From assembly GCF_029023825.1 (NCBI RefSeq), contig NZ_CP118957.1:1217501-1281500 (forward strand): a stretch of DNA of 64,000 nucleotides, written 5' to 3'. The position numbers and the translations under genes were made by a program. The DNA is from Enterococcus saccharolyticus subsp. saccharolyticus. GTDB lineage: Bacteria > Bacillota > Bacilli > Lactobacillales > Enterococcaceae. Shown here in pieces: positions 25,763 through 34,704 of the stretch. How positions within the stretch are numbered: the stretch's first letter is position 1; each line of letters begins with the position of its first letter. The notes beneath the pieces are model-generated. The model had not been told where the DNA came from. It saw only the letters and a list, made by a program, of their open reading frames with translations, and did no database searches.

Positions 25763-27022
25763 TTGAAAGAAACTGAGTTTTCACTAGCGCATTGGCGCAG
25801 AAATTTTTATTTGTTTTTGAGTGGACAATTTTTATCAGGAATCACCAGTATGATTGTCCAATATGCCATTATTTGGTATTTAACAGAAATGACGGGGTCA
25901 GCAACAGTTTTAAGTTATGCAACTATTTTAGGGATGTTGCCGATGGTCTTGTTAAGTCCGTTTGTGGGGCCTTTGATTGACCGTTGGAATAAAAAATTAT
26001 TGTTAATGATTACCGATGGAATTGTCGCAATTTTTGCGATTATCTTATCGTTAGTTGGGACATTTTCAGCCGAATTTCCGATATGGTTAGTGTTTATTTC
26101 TTTGTTTGTACGTTCTGTCGCACAAACTTTCCAAATGCCGACGATTCAATCTATTTTACCGACGATCGTACCTGAAAGCGAATTGACTAAAGTAAATGGA
26201 CAATTAGGTATGGTACAATCAGCCAATTTTATTATTGCTCCAGCTTTGGGTGCATTTTTATTTGCGATTGTTCCGATGAATCAACTTATTTTGTTGGATG
26301 TTTTAGGCGCTATTTTAGGAATCAGCTTATTGTTATTTGTTGCTATTCCTAAAATCATCTCACAAGGGGAAAAAGTGCATTTATTGACGGATACACGTTT
26401 TGGGGTTCAACAGTTGGTCACGAATAAAGGCTTATGGTTGTTATCGTTGATTGGAGCTGCTTTTACGTTGATTTTTATGCCAGCAGCAAGTATGTATCCG
26501 CTGATGACGATGGAATATTTTAATCGTTCTGTAGGCGATGCTGGACTAATCGAAATGGTCTATGCGTTAGGAATGTTAGCTGGTGGTGCCATTATCGGGA
26601 TTTTTGGGAAATGGAAAGATCGCATGAAACCCATTTTTGCAGCATACGCAGTGATTGGAGTGGCCATTGGTTTAAGTGGTATCTTACCTGCAACGAGTAA
26701 AGGATTTATCTACTTTATTATTTTAAATGCCTTTGCTGGGTTTGCGACACCTTACTTTAATACGCTATTGATGGCGATGATTCAACAAAGTTATGACCCT
26801 AAATATCTAGGGCGGATTTTGGGTGTTTTAAATTCATTAATGAGCATTACAGGTCCCGTGGGATTAATCTTTGCTGGTCCTTTAGCAGACAAAATCGGTG
26901 TAGAAAAGATGTTCCTATTAGCTGGTGTGGGTACACTGATATGTGGAATTATCACTTTTATAATTCCTGCAACACGTAATTATGACAAGGAATTACAAGC
27001 AAAGCTAAATCAAGAAGCCTAG
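25763..27022 (+). CDS. MFS exporter (Mef/EntS-like group)
   Basis: 419 residues and twelve membrane helices. The start codon is TTG with AAGGAG 9 nt upstream. The motif GPLIDRWNKKLLLMITDG after helix 2 and the opening FYLFLSGQFLSGITSMIVQYA are typical of the DHA3 group, which includes macrolide (Mef) and siderophore (EntS) exporters. The substrate cannot be read from sequence. It is followed by hairpins. Confidence 0.85.
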   Translation: MKETEFSLAHWRRNFYLFLSGQFLSGITSMIVQYAIIWYLTEMTGSATVLSYATILGMLPMVLLSPFVGPLIDRWNKKLLLMITDGIVAIFAIILSLVGTFSAEFPIWLVFISLFVRSVAQTFQMPTIQSILPTIVPESELTKVNGQLGMVQSANFIIAPALGAFLFAIVPMNQLILLDVLGAILGISLLLFVAIPKIISQGEKVHLLTDTRFGVQQLVTNKGLWLLSLIGAAFTLIFMPAASMYPLMTMEYFNRSVGDAGLIEMVYALGMLAGGAIIGIFGKWKDRMKPIFAAYAVIGVAIGLSGILPATSKGFIYFIILNAFAGFATPYFNTLLMAMIQQSYDPKYLGRILGVLNSLMSITGPVGLIFAGPLADKIGVEKMFLLAGVGTLICGIITFIIPATRNYDKELQAKLNQEA

Positions 27023-27069
27023 CATGTTAGAGTGTATTATTCGCCTATAGATATATAACGTATAAAGAA

Positions 27070-27152
27070 AAAGTTGCAGCTGTTTTTCATAGCTGCAACT
27101 TTCAGACTGTAGACAAAGTCCAAGAAATTGGATGCCATCTACAGTCTTTTCT
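27070..27152 (+). terminator. two tandem hairpins after the MFS gene
   Basis: The first stem is AAAGTTGCAGCT / AGCTGCAACTTT (27070-27102). The second is AGACTGTAGA / TCTACAGTCT (27104-27147) with a T-rich tail. The second has the better terminator shape. Confidence 0.7.
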
Positions 27153-27194
27153 TTTATAATAAGAATTGAAAACGAATACAAGGAGTGGATAAGA

Positions 27195-27374
27195 ATGAAG
27201 CAAAAAACATATGTTGTCTTGAAAGTTCTTTACATTCTATTGATGATCGCATTAGTCATAGTACTTGGAAGAGCAATTTTAATGGGGAATAAGTGGTACA
27301 GCATTATGTTGGTACTAGTGTTAGTTGGAATGACGAAAGATTTATGGCTATTTAAGAAAAGAGTCAAAGAATAA
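27195..27374 (+). CDS. small membrane protein, two helices, unknown
   Basis: 59 residues (MKQKTYVVLKVLYILLMIAL...). The ATG at 27195 has AAGGAGTGG 6 nt upstream. Two hydrophobic helices (about 8-27 and 33-48) and a basic C-terminal tail (LWLFKKRVKE). Monocistronic, between hairpins. No family recognised. Confidence 0.65.
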   Translation: MKQKTYVVLKVLYILLMIALVIVLGRAILMGNKWYSIMLVLVLVGMTKDLWLFKKRVKE

Positions 27375-27717
27375 TAAAGAGTTATCACGTCTACTTTTCT
27401 AGCGGTGATAGCTTTTACAGGTAGAAATAATAGAATATAGCTTGTAACCGCCAAAAAAATTTCTCGTGAATGATTGTTTTGGCGGTTTTATGATTTAGCA
27501 ACTTAAAATAACTGAAATTCAATTTTTTTATAGGCTATCCAAGGATGTACTTCTTCTTATATTGTTATTTAAAATTAATCGTAAATTAATTGTGAATGTT
27601 TAGAAAATTCGATAAAGTTAGTAAATAAGCTTTTTATAACTGTTCTTGTTTTGAGAAGTATTCAAGGCTGGTGAATAAAAAGTTTTTTTATTTTTAAGGA
27701 GTGGTGTGATAAATATT
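27375..27717. other. 343-nt intergenic region before brnQ
   Basis: A weak hairpin GTTATCAC/GTGATAGC (27380-27415) and a good terminator AACCGCCAAAA / TTTTGGCGGTTT (27446-27490) close the upstream gene. The rest is A/T-rich leader to brnQ. No gene is seen. Confidence 0.6.
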
Positions 27718-29022
27718 ATGAAAAAGACACTTTCAACGAGAGAAATTATCTTTATCGGTTTAATGATTTTCTCACTTTTTTTTGGTGCAGGAAATTTAAT
27801 TTTCCCTGCAGAATTAGGGAGAGCTGCTGGAACATCCGTCTGGTCAGGGATGGTGGGCTTTTTAATCGCTGGAGTGGGATTGCCTTTGCTTGGATTATTA
27901 GCCATTGCTCAAGTGAGTGCCGATGGTTCAACAGAAGCGTTAAGCGAGAAAGTTCATCCGATCTTTGCATCTGTTTTAACGTGTGTGACCTATTTAACGA
28001 TTGGGCCTTTATTTGCAGGACCGCGCACAGGTGTGGTTTCTTATGAAATTGCGGTAGCACCGTTTTTAGCGAATCAACCGCATCGCTGGGCACTATTCGC
28101 TTTTACACTGGTTTACTTTGGAATTGTTTATTATTTGGCATTGTATCCAAGTAAATTTGTGGATCATTTTGGTAAAATTGTTACGCCATTTTTATTACTG
28201 ATTTTAGGTGGTTTAATTTTAGCAAGTATTATTCATCCCCTAAATGGACTCCAAGAACCACAATTTCCCTATACAGAGTACCCATTTTTGCGAGGGATTA
28301 AAGCAGGGTATTTAACAATGGATACAATTGTTTCTATCGTTTTTGCGACGATTATTATCACGGCAGTCAAAGACCGTGGTGTGACAGAGAAGAGAGTGAT
28401 CCAAACAATTATTTTCAAAGCGGGTAGTATTGCGGCCTTGTTTTTAGGACTGATTTATTTTGGTTTAAGTTATGTGGGCGCATCAAGTGCACAATTGTCG
28501 TTTGCTTCAGGCGCAGAAATTTTAGCAGGGGTCTCGACACACTATTTTGGCATCTATGGCAATATTATTTTTGGTTTAGCTATTTTATTGGCTTGTATTC
28601 CTACAGGCGCAGGTTTATTGTCTTCGTGTGCATTATATTTCCATCAATTACTTCCACGTTTTTCATACCAACAGTTGTTAACGGCATTTGTTTTGTTTAG
28701 TTGTGGGGTAGCGAATATTGGTTTAAATGAATTAATTCGTATTTCAGTACCTGTATTGAGTTTTATTTATCCAATTATTATTGTATTAATTTTATTAACC
28801 TTTATTGACAAAATTGTTCCTTGTCATCGTTATGTCTATCGGGGGGCGATTGCTTTTACGATGGTCGTAAGTTTAAATGATGGATTGATGGCAGTTCAAC
28901 CCAATTGGGATTTTATCTCGCCAATTATTTATTTACCCTTTACAGAATTAGGTTTTGGCTGGGTATTACCAGCAATCGTTGGTGGGCTCGTCGGCTGGAT
29001 TTATTCTCTTATCAAAGAGTAA
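27718..29022 (+). CDS. brnQ: branched-chain amino acid:cation symporter (LIV-II)
   Basis: 434 residues and twelve helices. IFIGLMIFSLFFGAGNLIFPAELG is the N-terminal signature of BrnQ carriers, which take up Leu, Ile and Val with Na+ or H+. The start is uncertain: ATG 27718 matches the family, but AAGGAG (27696-27701) is 16 nt away; GTG 27706 is nearer. The sequence is otherwise full length. A long leader precedes it, with no T-box or other riboswitch recognised. Confidence 0.9.
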   Translation: MKKTLSTREIIFIGLMIFSLFFGAGNLIFPAELGRAAGTSVWSGMVGFLIAGVGLPLLGLLAIAQVSADGSTEALSEKVHPIFASVLTCVTYLTIGPLFAGPRTGVVSYEIAVAPFLANQPHRWALFAFTLVYFGIVYYLALYPSKFVDHFGKIVTPFLLLILGGLILASIIHPLNGLQEPQFPYTEYPFLRGIKAGYLTMDTIVSIVFATIIITAVKDRGVTEKRVIQTIIFKAGSIAALFLGLIYFGLSYVGASSAQLSFASGAEILAGVSTHYFGIYGNIIFGLAILLACIPTGAGLLSSCALYFHQLLPRFSYQQLLTAFVLFSCGVANIGLNELIRISVPVLSFIYPIIIVLILLTFIDKIVPCHRYVYRGAIAFTMVVSLNDGLMAVQPNWDFISPIIYLPFTELGFGWVLPAIVGGLVGWIYSLIKE

Positions 29023-29063
29023 TATACTACACTAAAAGAAACCAAACGATTGAGGGTGAGTAA

Positions 29064-29396
29064 ATGAAAATAAATGGTAAGCAACTTCTCGTTATTTCTT
29101 GGTGGCTTCATCTAGGCATGATTTGTCTGGTATTTGGGCTATGGTTCCTGTTTATTTTTAATGGCGATTTTACACAAGTGCCAAAGATCACGTGGCAATC
29201 AGGTAGTTCTCTTTTTTTTATTGTAGGATTACAGCTCAGTTTACTGGTTACTTTGATGGGAATTGGTCTTTCACAATGACCAAAATCGAGAGGGTGGACA
29301 CTCTTTTTTATCATCGTTGGTCTTTTATTAGCAGGAACTATCCTTGGGTTGTTAAATGCGGTTGGTGGTTTCATGGTGTGGAAAGAAAAAAATTAA
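29064..29396 (+). pseudogene. small three-helix membrane protein interrupted by TGA
   Basis: The frame from 29064 (MKINGKQLLVISWWLH, GAGGGTGAG upstream) stops at TGA 29277-29279. In the same frame it then continues PKSRGWTLFFIIVGLLLAG to a TAA at 29394-29396. A CGA-to-TGA transition in a 110-residue protein with three helices explains this. The shortened product would keep two helices. The family is not recognised. It is followed by the Tad2-like gene. Confidence 0.65.
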
Positions 29397-29469
29397 ATGG
29401 ACGGGAAAACGAGGATGGTTTTCTCGTTCATTTTATGTTACAACTAGAAGAGAAAATGGAGGGATAACA

Positions 29470-29694
29470 ATGACATTTGAAGAAATTTTACCAAAATTAA
29501 AACAAGGCGAAAAGATTATTCGTGAAGGGTGGAGCGGTTTTGAATTATACGTGACTTGCGTTTCAGGAGAAGTATATGACGGCTGTCCAGTCACCCCGTA
29601 TTTTTTAATTAAAACATCCGATGAAGGTTTTTCAAGCTTTGCACCAACAGTTTGCGATATTTTAGCAGAGGATTGGAAAGTAGTTGACGCATGA
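29470..29694 (+). CDS. DUF2829 / Tad2-like protein
   Basis: 74 residues. The start at 29470 has GGAGG upstream. MTFEEILPKLKQGEKIIREG, then TPYFLIKTSDEGFSSFAPT and VCDILAEDW are the DUF2829 pattern. The characterised member is phage Tad2, which sequesters the cyclic ADP-ribose signal of Thoeris defence. Here the gene is chromosomal, with no phage genes beside it, and overlaps a dehydrogenase gene by ATGA (29691-29694). It is either a captured anti-defence gene or a housekeeping nucleotide-binding relative. Confidence 0.8.
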   Translation: MTFEEILPKLKQGEKIIREGWSGFELYVTCVSGEVYDGCPVTPYFLIKTSDEGFSSFAPTVCDILAEDWKVVDA

Positions 29695-30431
29695 GTGAGT
29701 TTCAAGAAAAGGTAGTGTTCGTCACTGGCGCAGCGTCAGGGATTGGTCATGCGCAAGCAACTGCTTTTTTAGAAGCAGGAAGCTTTGTTTTTGGTGTGGA
29801 TATTCAAACAGATTTCGGTGACTTATCTCGCCAAACGAATTTTTACCCATTTACAGGTGATTTAAGTCAACAAATGGTTTGTCAAGAAGCAGTAGCTACT
29901 TGTCAGCGACATTTTGGTTCTATTGATATTCTCTTGAATACAGCAGGCATTTTAGATGGGTATAAAACGGTTGAAGAAACAGATATCGACTTGTGGCAAA
30001 AAATATTTGCAACGAATGTGACCAGCATGTTCGTTTTGACAAAAGAAATTCTACCGCAGATGGTGCAACGAGCAACAGGAACCATTATTAATATGGCATC
30101 CGTTGCAAGCTTTGTAGGCGGTGGCGGTGGAATTGCATATACTTCGGCTAAACATGCGGTTGCTGGGTTTACCAAACAGTTAGCACTTGATTATGCTGAA
30201 AAAGGACTGCATATTAACGGTATTGCTCCAGGGGCGATTCAAACACCTATGAATGCTGCTGATTTTGAAGGCGATGGTGCGATGGCAAAATGGGTAGCAG
30301 ATGAAACTCCTGTAAAAAGATGGGCGCAACCCGAAGAAGTAGCTGCAGTGACGTTATTTTTAGCGAGTGAGCATTCTCGTTACATGCAAGGAACGATTTT
30401 ACCAGTTGATGGTGGTTGGTTACTAAAATAA
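29691..30431 (+). CDS. short-chain dehydrogenase/reductase (FabG-like)
   Basis: 246 residues, classical SDR: TGAASGIG (about 12-19), NTAGI, catalytic Ser in MASVAS, Tyr-Lys in YTSAKHA, and the C-terminal PVDGGW. A run of glycines lies between Ser and Tyr. It is similar to 3-oxoacyl-ACP reductases, but its lone position makes a role in main fatty acid synthesis unlikely. It is translationally coupled to the Tad2-like gene. Confidence 0.88.
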   Translation: MSEFQEKVVFVTGAASGIGHAQATAFLEAGSFVFGVDIQTDFGDLSRQTNFYPFTGDLSQQMVCQEAVATCQRHFGSIDILLNTAGILDGYKTVEETDIDLWQKIFATNVTSMFVLTKEILPQMVQRATGTIINMASVASFVGGGGGIAYTSAKHAVAGFTKQLALDYAEKGLHINGIAPGAIQTPMNAADFEGDGAMAKWVADETPVKRWAQPEEVAAVTLFLASEHSRYMQGTILPVDGGWLLK

Positions 30432-30487
30432 AAAAATTCTTGCAAACGAATTATTTTTCATTATCATAAATAGTAGTGGTTTTCCAC

Positions 30488-30546
30488 ACTGCGACACTTC
30501 AATCCTTTGGTCGCAGTTATTACCAAGGCAGGTCCTTGTAAAGGAG
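30488..30546 (+). promoter_or_regulatory. preQ1-II riboswitch
   Basis: Stem CTGCGAC (30489-30495) / GTCGCAG (30510-30516). Its 14-nt loop contains TCCTTT, the complement of the ribosome binding site AAAGGA (30540-30545). A second hairpin CAAGG / CCTTG (30524-30538) lies in between. A loop-to-SD pseudoknot plus an embedded hairpin is the preQ1-II design of Lactobacillales and sits directly before queT. PreQ1 binding should hide the SD and stop translation. Confidence 0.8.
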
Positions 30547-30554
30547 AAAGAGAC

Positions 30555-31064
30555 ATGAATAAAGAAAAATCACGTTCAGTTACTCACTGGACAACACAGG
30601 AAACAACAAAAATGGCATTAGTGACGAGTTTATATGTTGTCGTAACGGTCGCATTGGCCGTCGTTAGTTTTGGTGCCGTACAAATTCGATTATCAGAGAT
30701 GTTCAACTATTTAGCGTTGTATAACAAACGCTATATTTGGGCAATTACATTAGGCGTAGCAATCGCTAATTTCTCTTCACCGAATGGCTTGTTGGATGTT
30801 GTTGTTGGGAGTGTCTGCACGTTTTTAGTGTTGGTCGTTAATCATCAAGTAACCAAACGTATCCAGAATATGAAATACAAAATGGTCATTACAGCAATTG
30901 TCTTTTCATTGTCGATGTTCACAGTGGCAGGACAATTAACTTTTTTATATGGTTTACCTTTTTTCTATAATTGGCTAATCATCGGCTTAGGTGAGTTACT
31001 ATCGATGACTGTTGGCGGGATTATTATTTATTTTATTGGACAAAAAGTGGATTTAACAAAATAA
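30555..31064 (+). CDS. queT: queuosine precursor transporter QueT
   Basis: 169 residues and five to six helices. VSFGAVQIRLSEMFNYLALY is the QueT signature (an ECF-type substrate-binding component). It imports preQ0/preQ1 for queuosine in tRNA, using the shared ECF energising module. The ATG at 30555 is set by AAAGGAG; an upstream frame lies within the riboswitch. The riboswitch supports the substrate. Confidence 0.93.
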   Translation: MNKEKSRSVTHWTTQETTKMALVTSLYVVVTVALAVVSFGAVQIRLSEMFNYLALYNKRYIWAITLGVAIANFSSPNGLLDVVVGSVCTFLVLVVNHQVTKRIQNMKYKMVITAIVFSLSMFTVAGQLTFLYGLPFFYNWLIIGLGELLSMTVGGIIIYFIGQKVDLTK

Positions 31065-31068
31065 GGTA

Positions 31069-31105
31069 AAACGCGTATCTAGGATTGAAGATACGTGTTT
31101 TTTTA
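31069..31105 (+). terminator. terminator after queT
   Basis: Stem AAACGCGTATCT / AGATACGTGTTT with T-run. Confidence 0.85.
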
Positions 31106-31141
31106 GTATAATGAGTAACAATACACAAAGGAGGTTGTTAG

Positions 31142-32032
31142 ATGAAGATTCAAGTGGAACATATCGATGCGTTTAGTTCCTTACCAAATAAAGGAAATCC
31201 GGCAGGTGTTGTACACAATGGTGATCATTATACTACTGAACAAATGCAGCAGCTTGCGTCTAAGGTGGGATTTAATGAAACGGCATTTGTTTGTCAGTCT
31301 AATCATGCTGATTTCCAGTTGCGCTATTTCACACCCGGTCATGAAATGAATTTGTGTGGACATGGCACAATCGGAGCAGTCTATAGTTTGTTTCGTCATC
31401 AATTACTTCCATCAAATGAATTTACAATCGAAACAAAAGCCGGAATTTTACCAATTCATATCTTTTTTGAAGCAGAGCGATTGGTTGTGACTATGCAACA
31501 AGCAACGCCGCAATTTCGTCCATTTAATGGATTTGTTGCTCAGTTGGCAAGTGCCCTAGGTTTAGCTGAAACGGAAATTGACACTCGTTATCCCATTGTT
31601 TACGGAAATACCGGCGTTTGGACATTACTAGTTCCCATTAAAGAATTAGCCAGTTTTCAAAAAATGATACCGGTAAATGCGCTATTTCCAGAAGTATTAA
31701 GAGAAATCCCTACAACATCTATTCATCCGTTCTGTTTTGAAACAGTTTATCCAGAAAATGCGATGCATGCACGTCATTTTTCCTCTCCCTATTCAGGAAC
31801 AATTGAAGATCCGGTGACAGGAACAGCATCGGGTGTCATGGGGGCATATTATCAAACGTTTGTTGAGCAACACCCATTACCACATACTGTTTATATCGAA
31901 CAAGGGTTAGAAATAGGCAAAGATGGGCAAGTAGGAGTTCATCTTGCTGGTGAGGATGAATTGACCGTTGCAATTTCAGGGACAGCTGTCTATGTAGATA
32001 CATTCGCGATTGAGCTGGAAGGAGAAAATTAA
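31142..32032 (+). CDS. PhzF-family isomerase 1
   Basis: 296 residues of the PhzF/DapF-like fold. HIDAFSSLPNKGNPAGVV opens the protein, the catalytic glutamate is probably E46 in GFNETAFV, CGHGTIGA follows, and DPVTGTASG lies in the second lobe. PhzF-like enzymes are cofactor-free isomerases or epimerases; the substrate here is unknown. AAAGGAGG precedes the ATG. The next PhzF gene starts directly after this stop. Confidence 0.87.
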   Translation: MKIQVEHIDAFSSLPNKGNPAGVVHNGDHYTTEQMQQLASKVGFNETAFVCQSNHADFQLRYFTPGHEMNLCGHGTIGAVYSLFRHQLLPSNEFTIETKAGILPIHIFFEAERLVVTMQQATPQFRPFNGFVAQLASALGLAETEIDTRYPIVYGNTGVWTLLVPIKELASFQKMIPVNALFPEVLREIPTTSIHPFCFETVYPENAMHARHFSSPYSGTIEDPVTGTASGVMGAYYQTFVEQHPLPHTVYIEQGLEIGKDGQVGVHLAGEDELTVAISGTAVYVDTFAIELEGEN

Positions 32033-32803
32033 ATGAAACAATATATTGTCGATGCATTTACAAAAGAAGTATTTAAGGGAAACCCGGCAGCTATTTGTCT
32101 GTTGGATACGTGGTTACCAGATGAGACCTTGCAAGCAATCGCGTTAGAAAACAACTTGTCAGAAACTGCTTTTTTGGTAAAAGCAGATGAAGGGTATCAG
32201 TTACGTTGGTTTTCTTTAGGCGGAGAAATTGATTTATGTGGACATGCCACCATGGCAGCTGCATATGTATTGGTCAATTTTTATGAAAGCTCCGATGAAT
32301 TAATTTTTCATACGATGAGTGGGAAACTTACCGTCACCCATCAAGCAGGACGCTTTGAAATTAGCTTTCCATCGTTTGCTTTACAAGAGGTACCCATTAC
32401 AGAGGAGATGGTTGCGGCCATTGGTTGTCGTCCGGTGACTGCTTATCTAGGGCGAGATTTGTTATGTGTGCTTGATTCTGCCCAAGCGGTGGTTGCTGTC
32501 GTTCCAAATCAAGAGAAGATCGAAAAATTAGCAGGTTTATTGTTACATGTTACTGCTAAAGACAATCAGTATACTTGTGTTTCCCGTACCTTTGCACCTA
32601 AATTAAACATCGCCGAAGATCCAGTCTGTGGCAGTGGTCATTGTCATATAGTTCCGTATTGGGCGCAAGAATTACAAACCAATGAAATTACGGCGTATCA
32701 AGCTTCAACACGTGGTGGTATTTTATACGGCACTTATGCTGGTGAGCGCACGAAATTAGCTGGTTATGCGACGCTATTTGCGATAGCTGAGATTTTTATT
32801 TAG
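32033..32803 (+). CDS. PhzF-family isomerase 2
   Basis: 256 residues. YIVDAFTKEVFKGNPAAICLL at the start, the probable catalytic E44 in LSETAFLV, CGHATMAAAY, and DPVCGSGHC in the second lobe. It is clearly divergent from its neighbour, so not a recent duplicate. The start abuts the previous stop, with GGAAGGAG upstream. The lyase gene follows after 16 nt. Confidence 0.88.
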   Translation: MKQYIVDAFTKEVFKGNPAAICLLDTWLPDETLQAIALENNLSETAFLVKADEGYQLRWFSLGGEIDLCGHATMAAAYVLVNFYESSDELIFHTMSGKLTVTHQAGRFEISFPSFALQEVPITEEMVAAIGCRPVTAYLGRDLLCVLDSAQAVVAVVPNQEKIEKLAGLLLHVTAKDNQYTCVSRTFAPKLNIAEDPVCGSGHCHIVPYWAQELQTNEITAYQASTRGGILYGTYAGERTKLAGYATLFAIAEIFI

Positions 32804-32819
32804 GAGGGGAGAGAAAACG

Positions 32820-33641
32820 ATGAAAAACATGTTACATTGTTCCTACCATATTGCTGTCCCTACGGCCTTTTTTCAAAATGAAGAATTGAATATTCCAGCA
32901 ACGATGCAACATATTCTTTATTTGCAAAAACAAGGCGTCTCATCAGTCTTAGTTTGTGGTTCAACCGGTGAACAGCATAGTCTCACGCTGGAGGAAAAAC
33001 TACAATTAATCGAAGCAATTGAACACATGGACTTACTAGAAGATTTTGAAATTCTTTTTGGCGTTGCAAGTATTCGTCAAAAAGAGGCTCTTTTATTAGC
33101 CCAAGCCGTCAATCGTACAACTAAAATTGCAGGTGCTTTGGTCGGTTTTCCGCCATATATTCTACCTAGTCAACAAGAAGCGAAAAAATATATGTATGCA
33201 TTAGCTAGTATTATTGCAAAACCGATTATTTTATACAACAATCCCAAGCGAACAGGATTTGATTTAGCGATTGATTCCGTCAACGAGCTTATCCAAATTC
33301 CACAGGTCATTGGATTAAAAGAAGCTGGAGATTACCATCGCATCGCACAAGTTATCTTGTCCGAAACCCCGTTTGATTTCTATGCAGGTGGGGAGATAAA
33401 TTTGCCAGAGAAAGTTGCAGCAGGTTTTACTAGATTGTCTTCGATTGGTGGCAATCTTTACCCAAAAGAAATCGAAGAATGGTTTCAAACCCTGTTACAT
33501 GGAGAAAAGCAAGAATTTCTTCAACAATCGGCACTAGATGACGTGTTACATGGGAATGTACTACCGGCACTGAAAAAAGCAATTAGCGAGAAAGAACAAA
33601 TTGCCATGGGTGTGACTCGTGCGCCATTGGGAAATGAATAG
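32820..33641 (+). CDS. DapA/NAL-family aldolase-lyase
   Basis: 273 residues, a TIM barrel of the dihydrodipicolinate synthase/N-acetylneuraminate lyase superfamily. GSTGE at 47-51 binds the carboxylate, Tyr139 lies in LYNNPKRTG and the Schiff-base Lys167 in GLKEAG. It is somewhat shorter than true DapA (about 290). No other lysine genes are nearby, so it likely acts on another 2-oxo acid with the two PhzF-type isomerases. AGGAGGGG precedes the ATG. Confidence 0.85.
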   Translation: MKNMLHCSYHIAVPTAFFQNEELNIPATMQHILYLQKQGVSSVLVCGSTGEQHSLTLEEKLQLIEAIEHMDLLEDFEILFGVASIRQKEALLLAQAVNRTTKIAGALVGFPPYILPSQQEAKKYMYALASIIAKPIILYNNPKRTGFDLAIDSVNELIQIPQVIGLKEAGDYHRIAQVILSETPFDFYAGGEINLPEKVAAGFTRLSSIGGNLYPKEIEEWFQTLLHGEKQEFLQQSALDDVLHGNVLPALKKAISEKEQIAMGVTRAPLGNE

Positions 33642-33646
33642 CGGTA

Positions 33647-33692
33647 AAAAAACAATCCGAATGCTGATAAAAAGCGTTCGGATTGTTTTTTT
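33647..33692. terminator. bidirectional terminator
   Basis: Arms AAAAAACAATCCGAATGC and GCGTTCGGATTGTTTTTT, loop of 9 nt. It serves the DapA-type gene (+) and the ROK gene (-). Confidence 0.9.
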
Positions 33693-34692
33693 ATAGTTGA
33701 TAAATACTGTCAGTAGTTACTAACCAACGCAAACCATAAGTCAAAGCGGTTTGAAAATCATCGACAAACAATAATTGCGGTTGATTGATTTGTTTGTCTA
33801 AAATCACGGATTGTTCGACTGCTTGTTGAATGGTTGTTTCTGTGACAGAATCAGCAGAAATAACAAATCGGTCGGGGGCGATGACGGCATTATAAATTGC
33901 TAAAATTTCTAATAAATTAGTTGTGAGTTCCTTAGGGGTTTCAGGTGTCGGTGAATCAATCAAATGGGGCAAGAATTTTGCTTCTCCTGCTAAGTTATGT
34001 CCACCTTCAATCAGGCTTCCATTGGCATAAATGGTAATACCAGGCATACTGTTTTCTGGATAAAAAATACCCACAATCGTTTCTGTTTTGCTAAGTTTTT
34101 GTTGGATGCTAGTACCCACTGTTAGGAGGTGGGTATCATTTTGAATCAGAAGCGGAATTGTAGACTGTTTGGCCCAAGCTTTCTCAAATTCCCACTGATC
34201 AAATAGACTTTCCCAACTGGATAACACTACACCGTGATAAATTTTCCCTGGAAAAGACAAGCCAATTTTAGTGAAAGCAATATCTAATTGAACAAAATGA
34301 TTTAAGGTATCAAGAAAGAAGTCTAAAGAAATCTCTGTGAAATCAATATTTTTTTCATATTTGATTTCCCCTGCTAAATTAACAATTTTACCAACAATTT
34401 CTAAGGTTCGATGAATTGCTGCTTTTTTCTCTTGAATACTAAGCAATAAAAAATGTTGTTGATCATAATTAAAGTGATAGCAAATTGCCGGACGTCCTAA
34501 AGGTGGTTGCACCAAATCTCCTTCAAGAATAATTTTTTTCTCCACTAACTCTTTGACTAATGTATTAATAGTCACCACGCTAATCCCGGTCTCTTTGGCC
34601 ATTTCAGCTTTTAATGCTGTCCCTTTAGTAAAAAGGAAAGATTTAAGTACAGCTAAATTTTTATCTCTAATTAGATTTTTGTTTTTTGACAT
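33691..34692 (-). CDS. ROK-family transcriptional repressor
   Basis: 333 residues. An N-terminal winged HTH (about 10-70: KAEMAKETGISVVTINTLVKELVEKKII) precedes a ROK-fold domain with the sugar-contact segment GGHNLAGE. The zinc motif CxCGxxGCxE normally following that segment is absent. The protein is therefore a regulator, not a sugar kinase. GGAGG precedes the start. Matching A/T-rich sites lie before this gene and before the divergent HAD phosphatase gene, so it probably controls both. The inducer is unknown, perhaps a phosphosugar. Confidence 0.83.
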   Translation of the reverse strand: MSKNKNLIRDKNLAVLKSFLFTKGTALKAEMAKETGISVVTINTLVKELVEKKIILEGDLVQPPLGRPAICYHFNYDQQHFLLLSIQEKKAAIHRTLEIVGKIVNLAGEIKYEKNIDFTEISLDFFLDTLNHFVQLDIAFTKIGLSFPGKIYHGVVLSSWESLFDQWEFEKAWAKQSTIPLLIQNDTHLLTVGTSIQQKLSKTETIVGIFYPENSMPGITIYANGSLIEGGHNLAGEAKFLPHLIDSPTPETPKELTTNLLEILAIYNAVIAPDRFVISADSVTETTIQQAVEQSVILDKQINQPQLLFVDDFQTALTYGLRWLVTTDSIYQL

Positions 34693-34704
34693 GGGGAACC
34701 TCCG

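Noticed and set aside
33691-34692. Sugar kinase function for the ROK protein
   Set aside because: It carries an N-terminal DNA-binding domain and lacks the ATP-binding DxGxT and zinc motifs.
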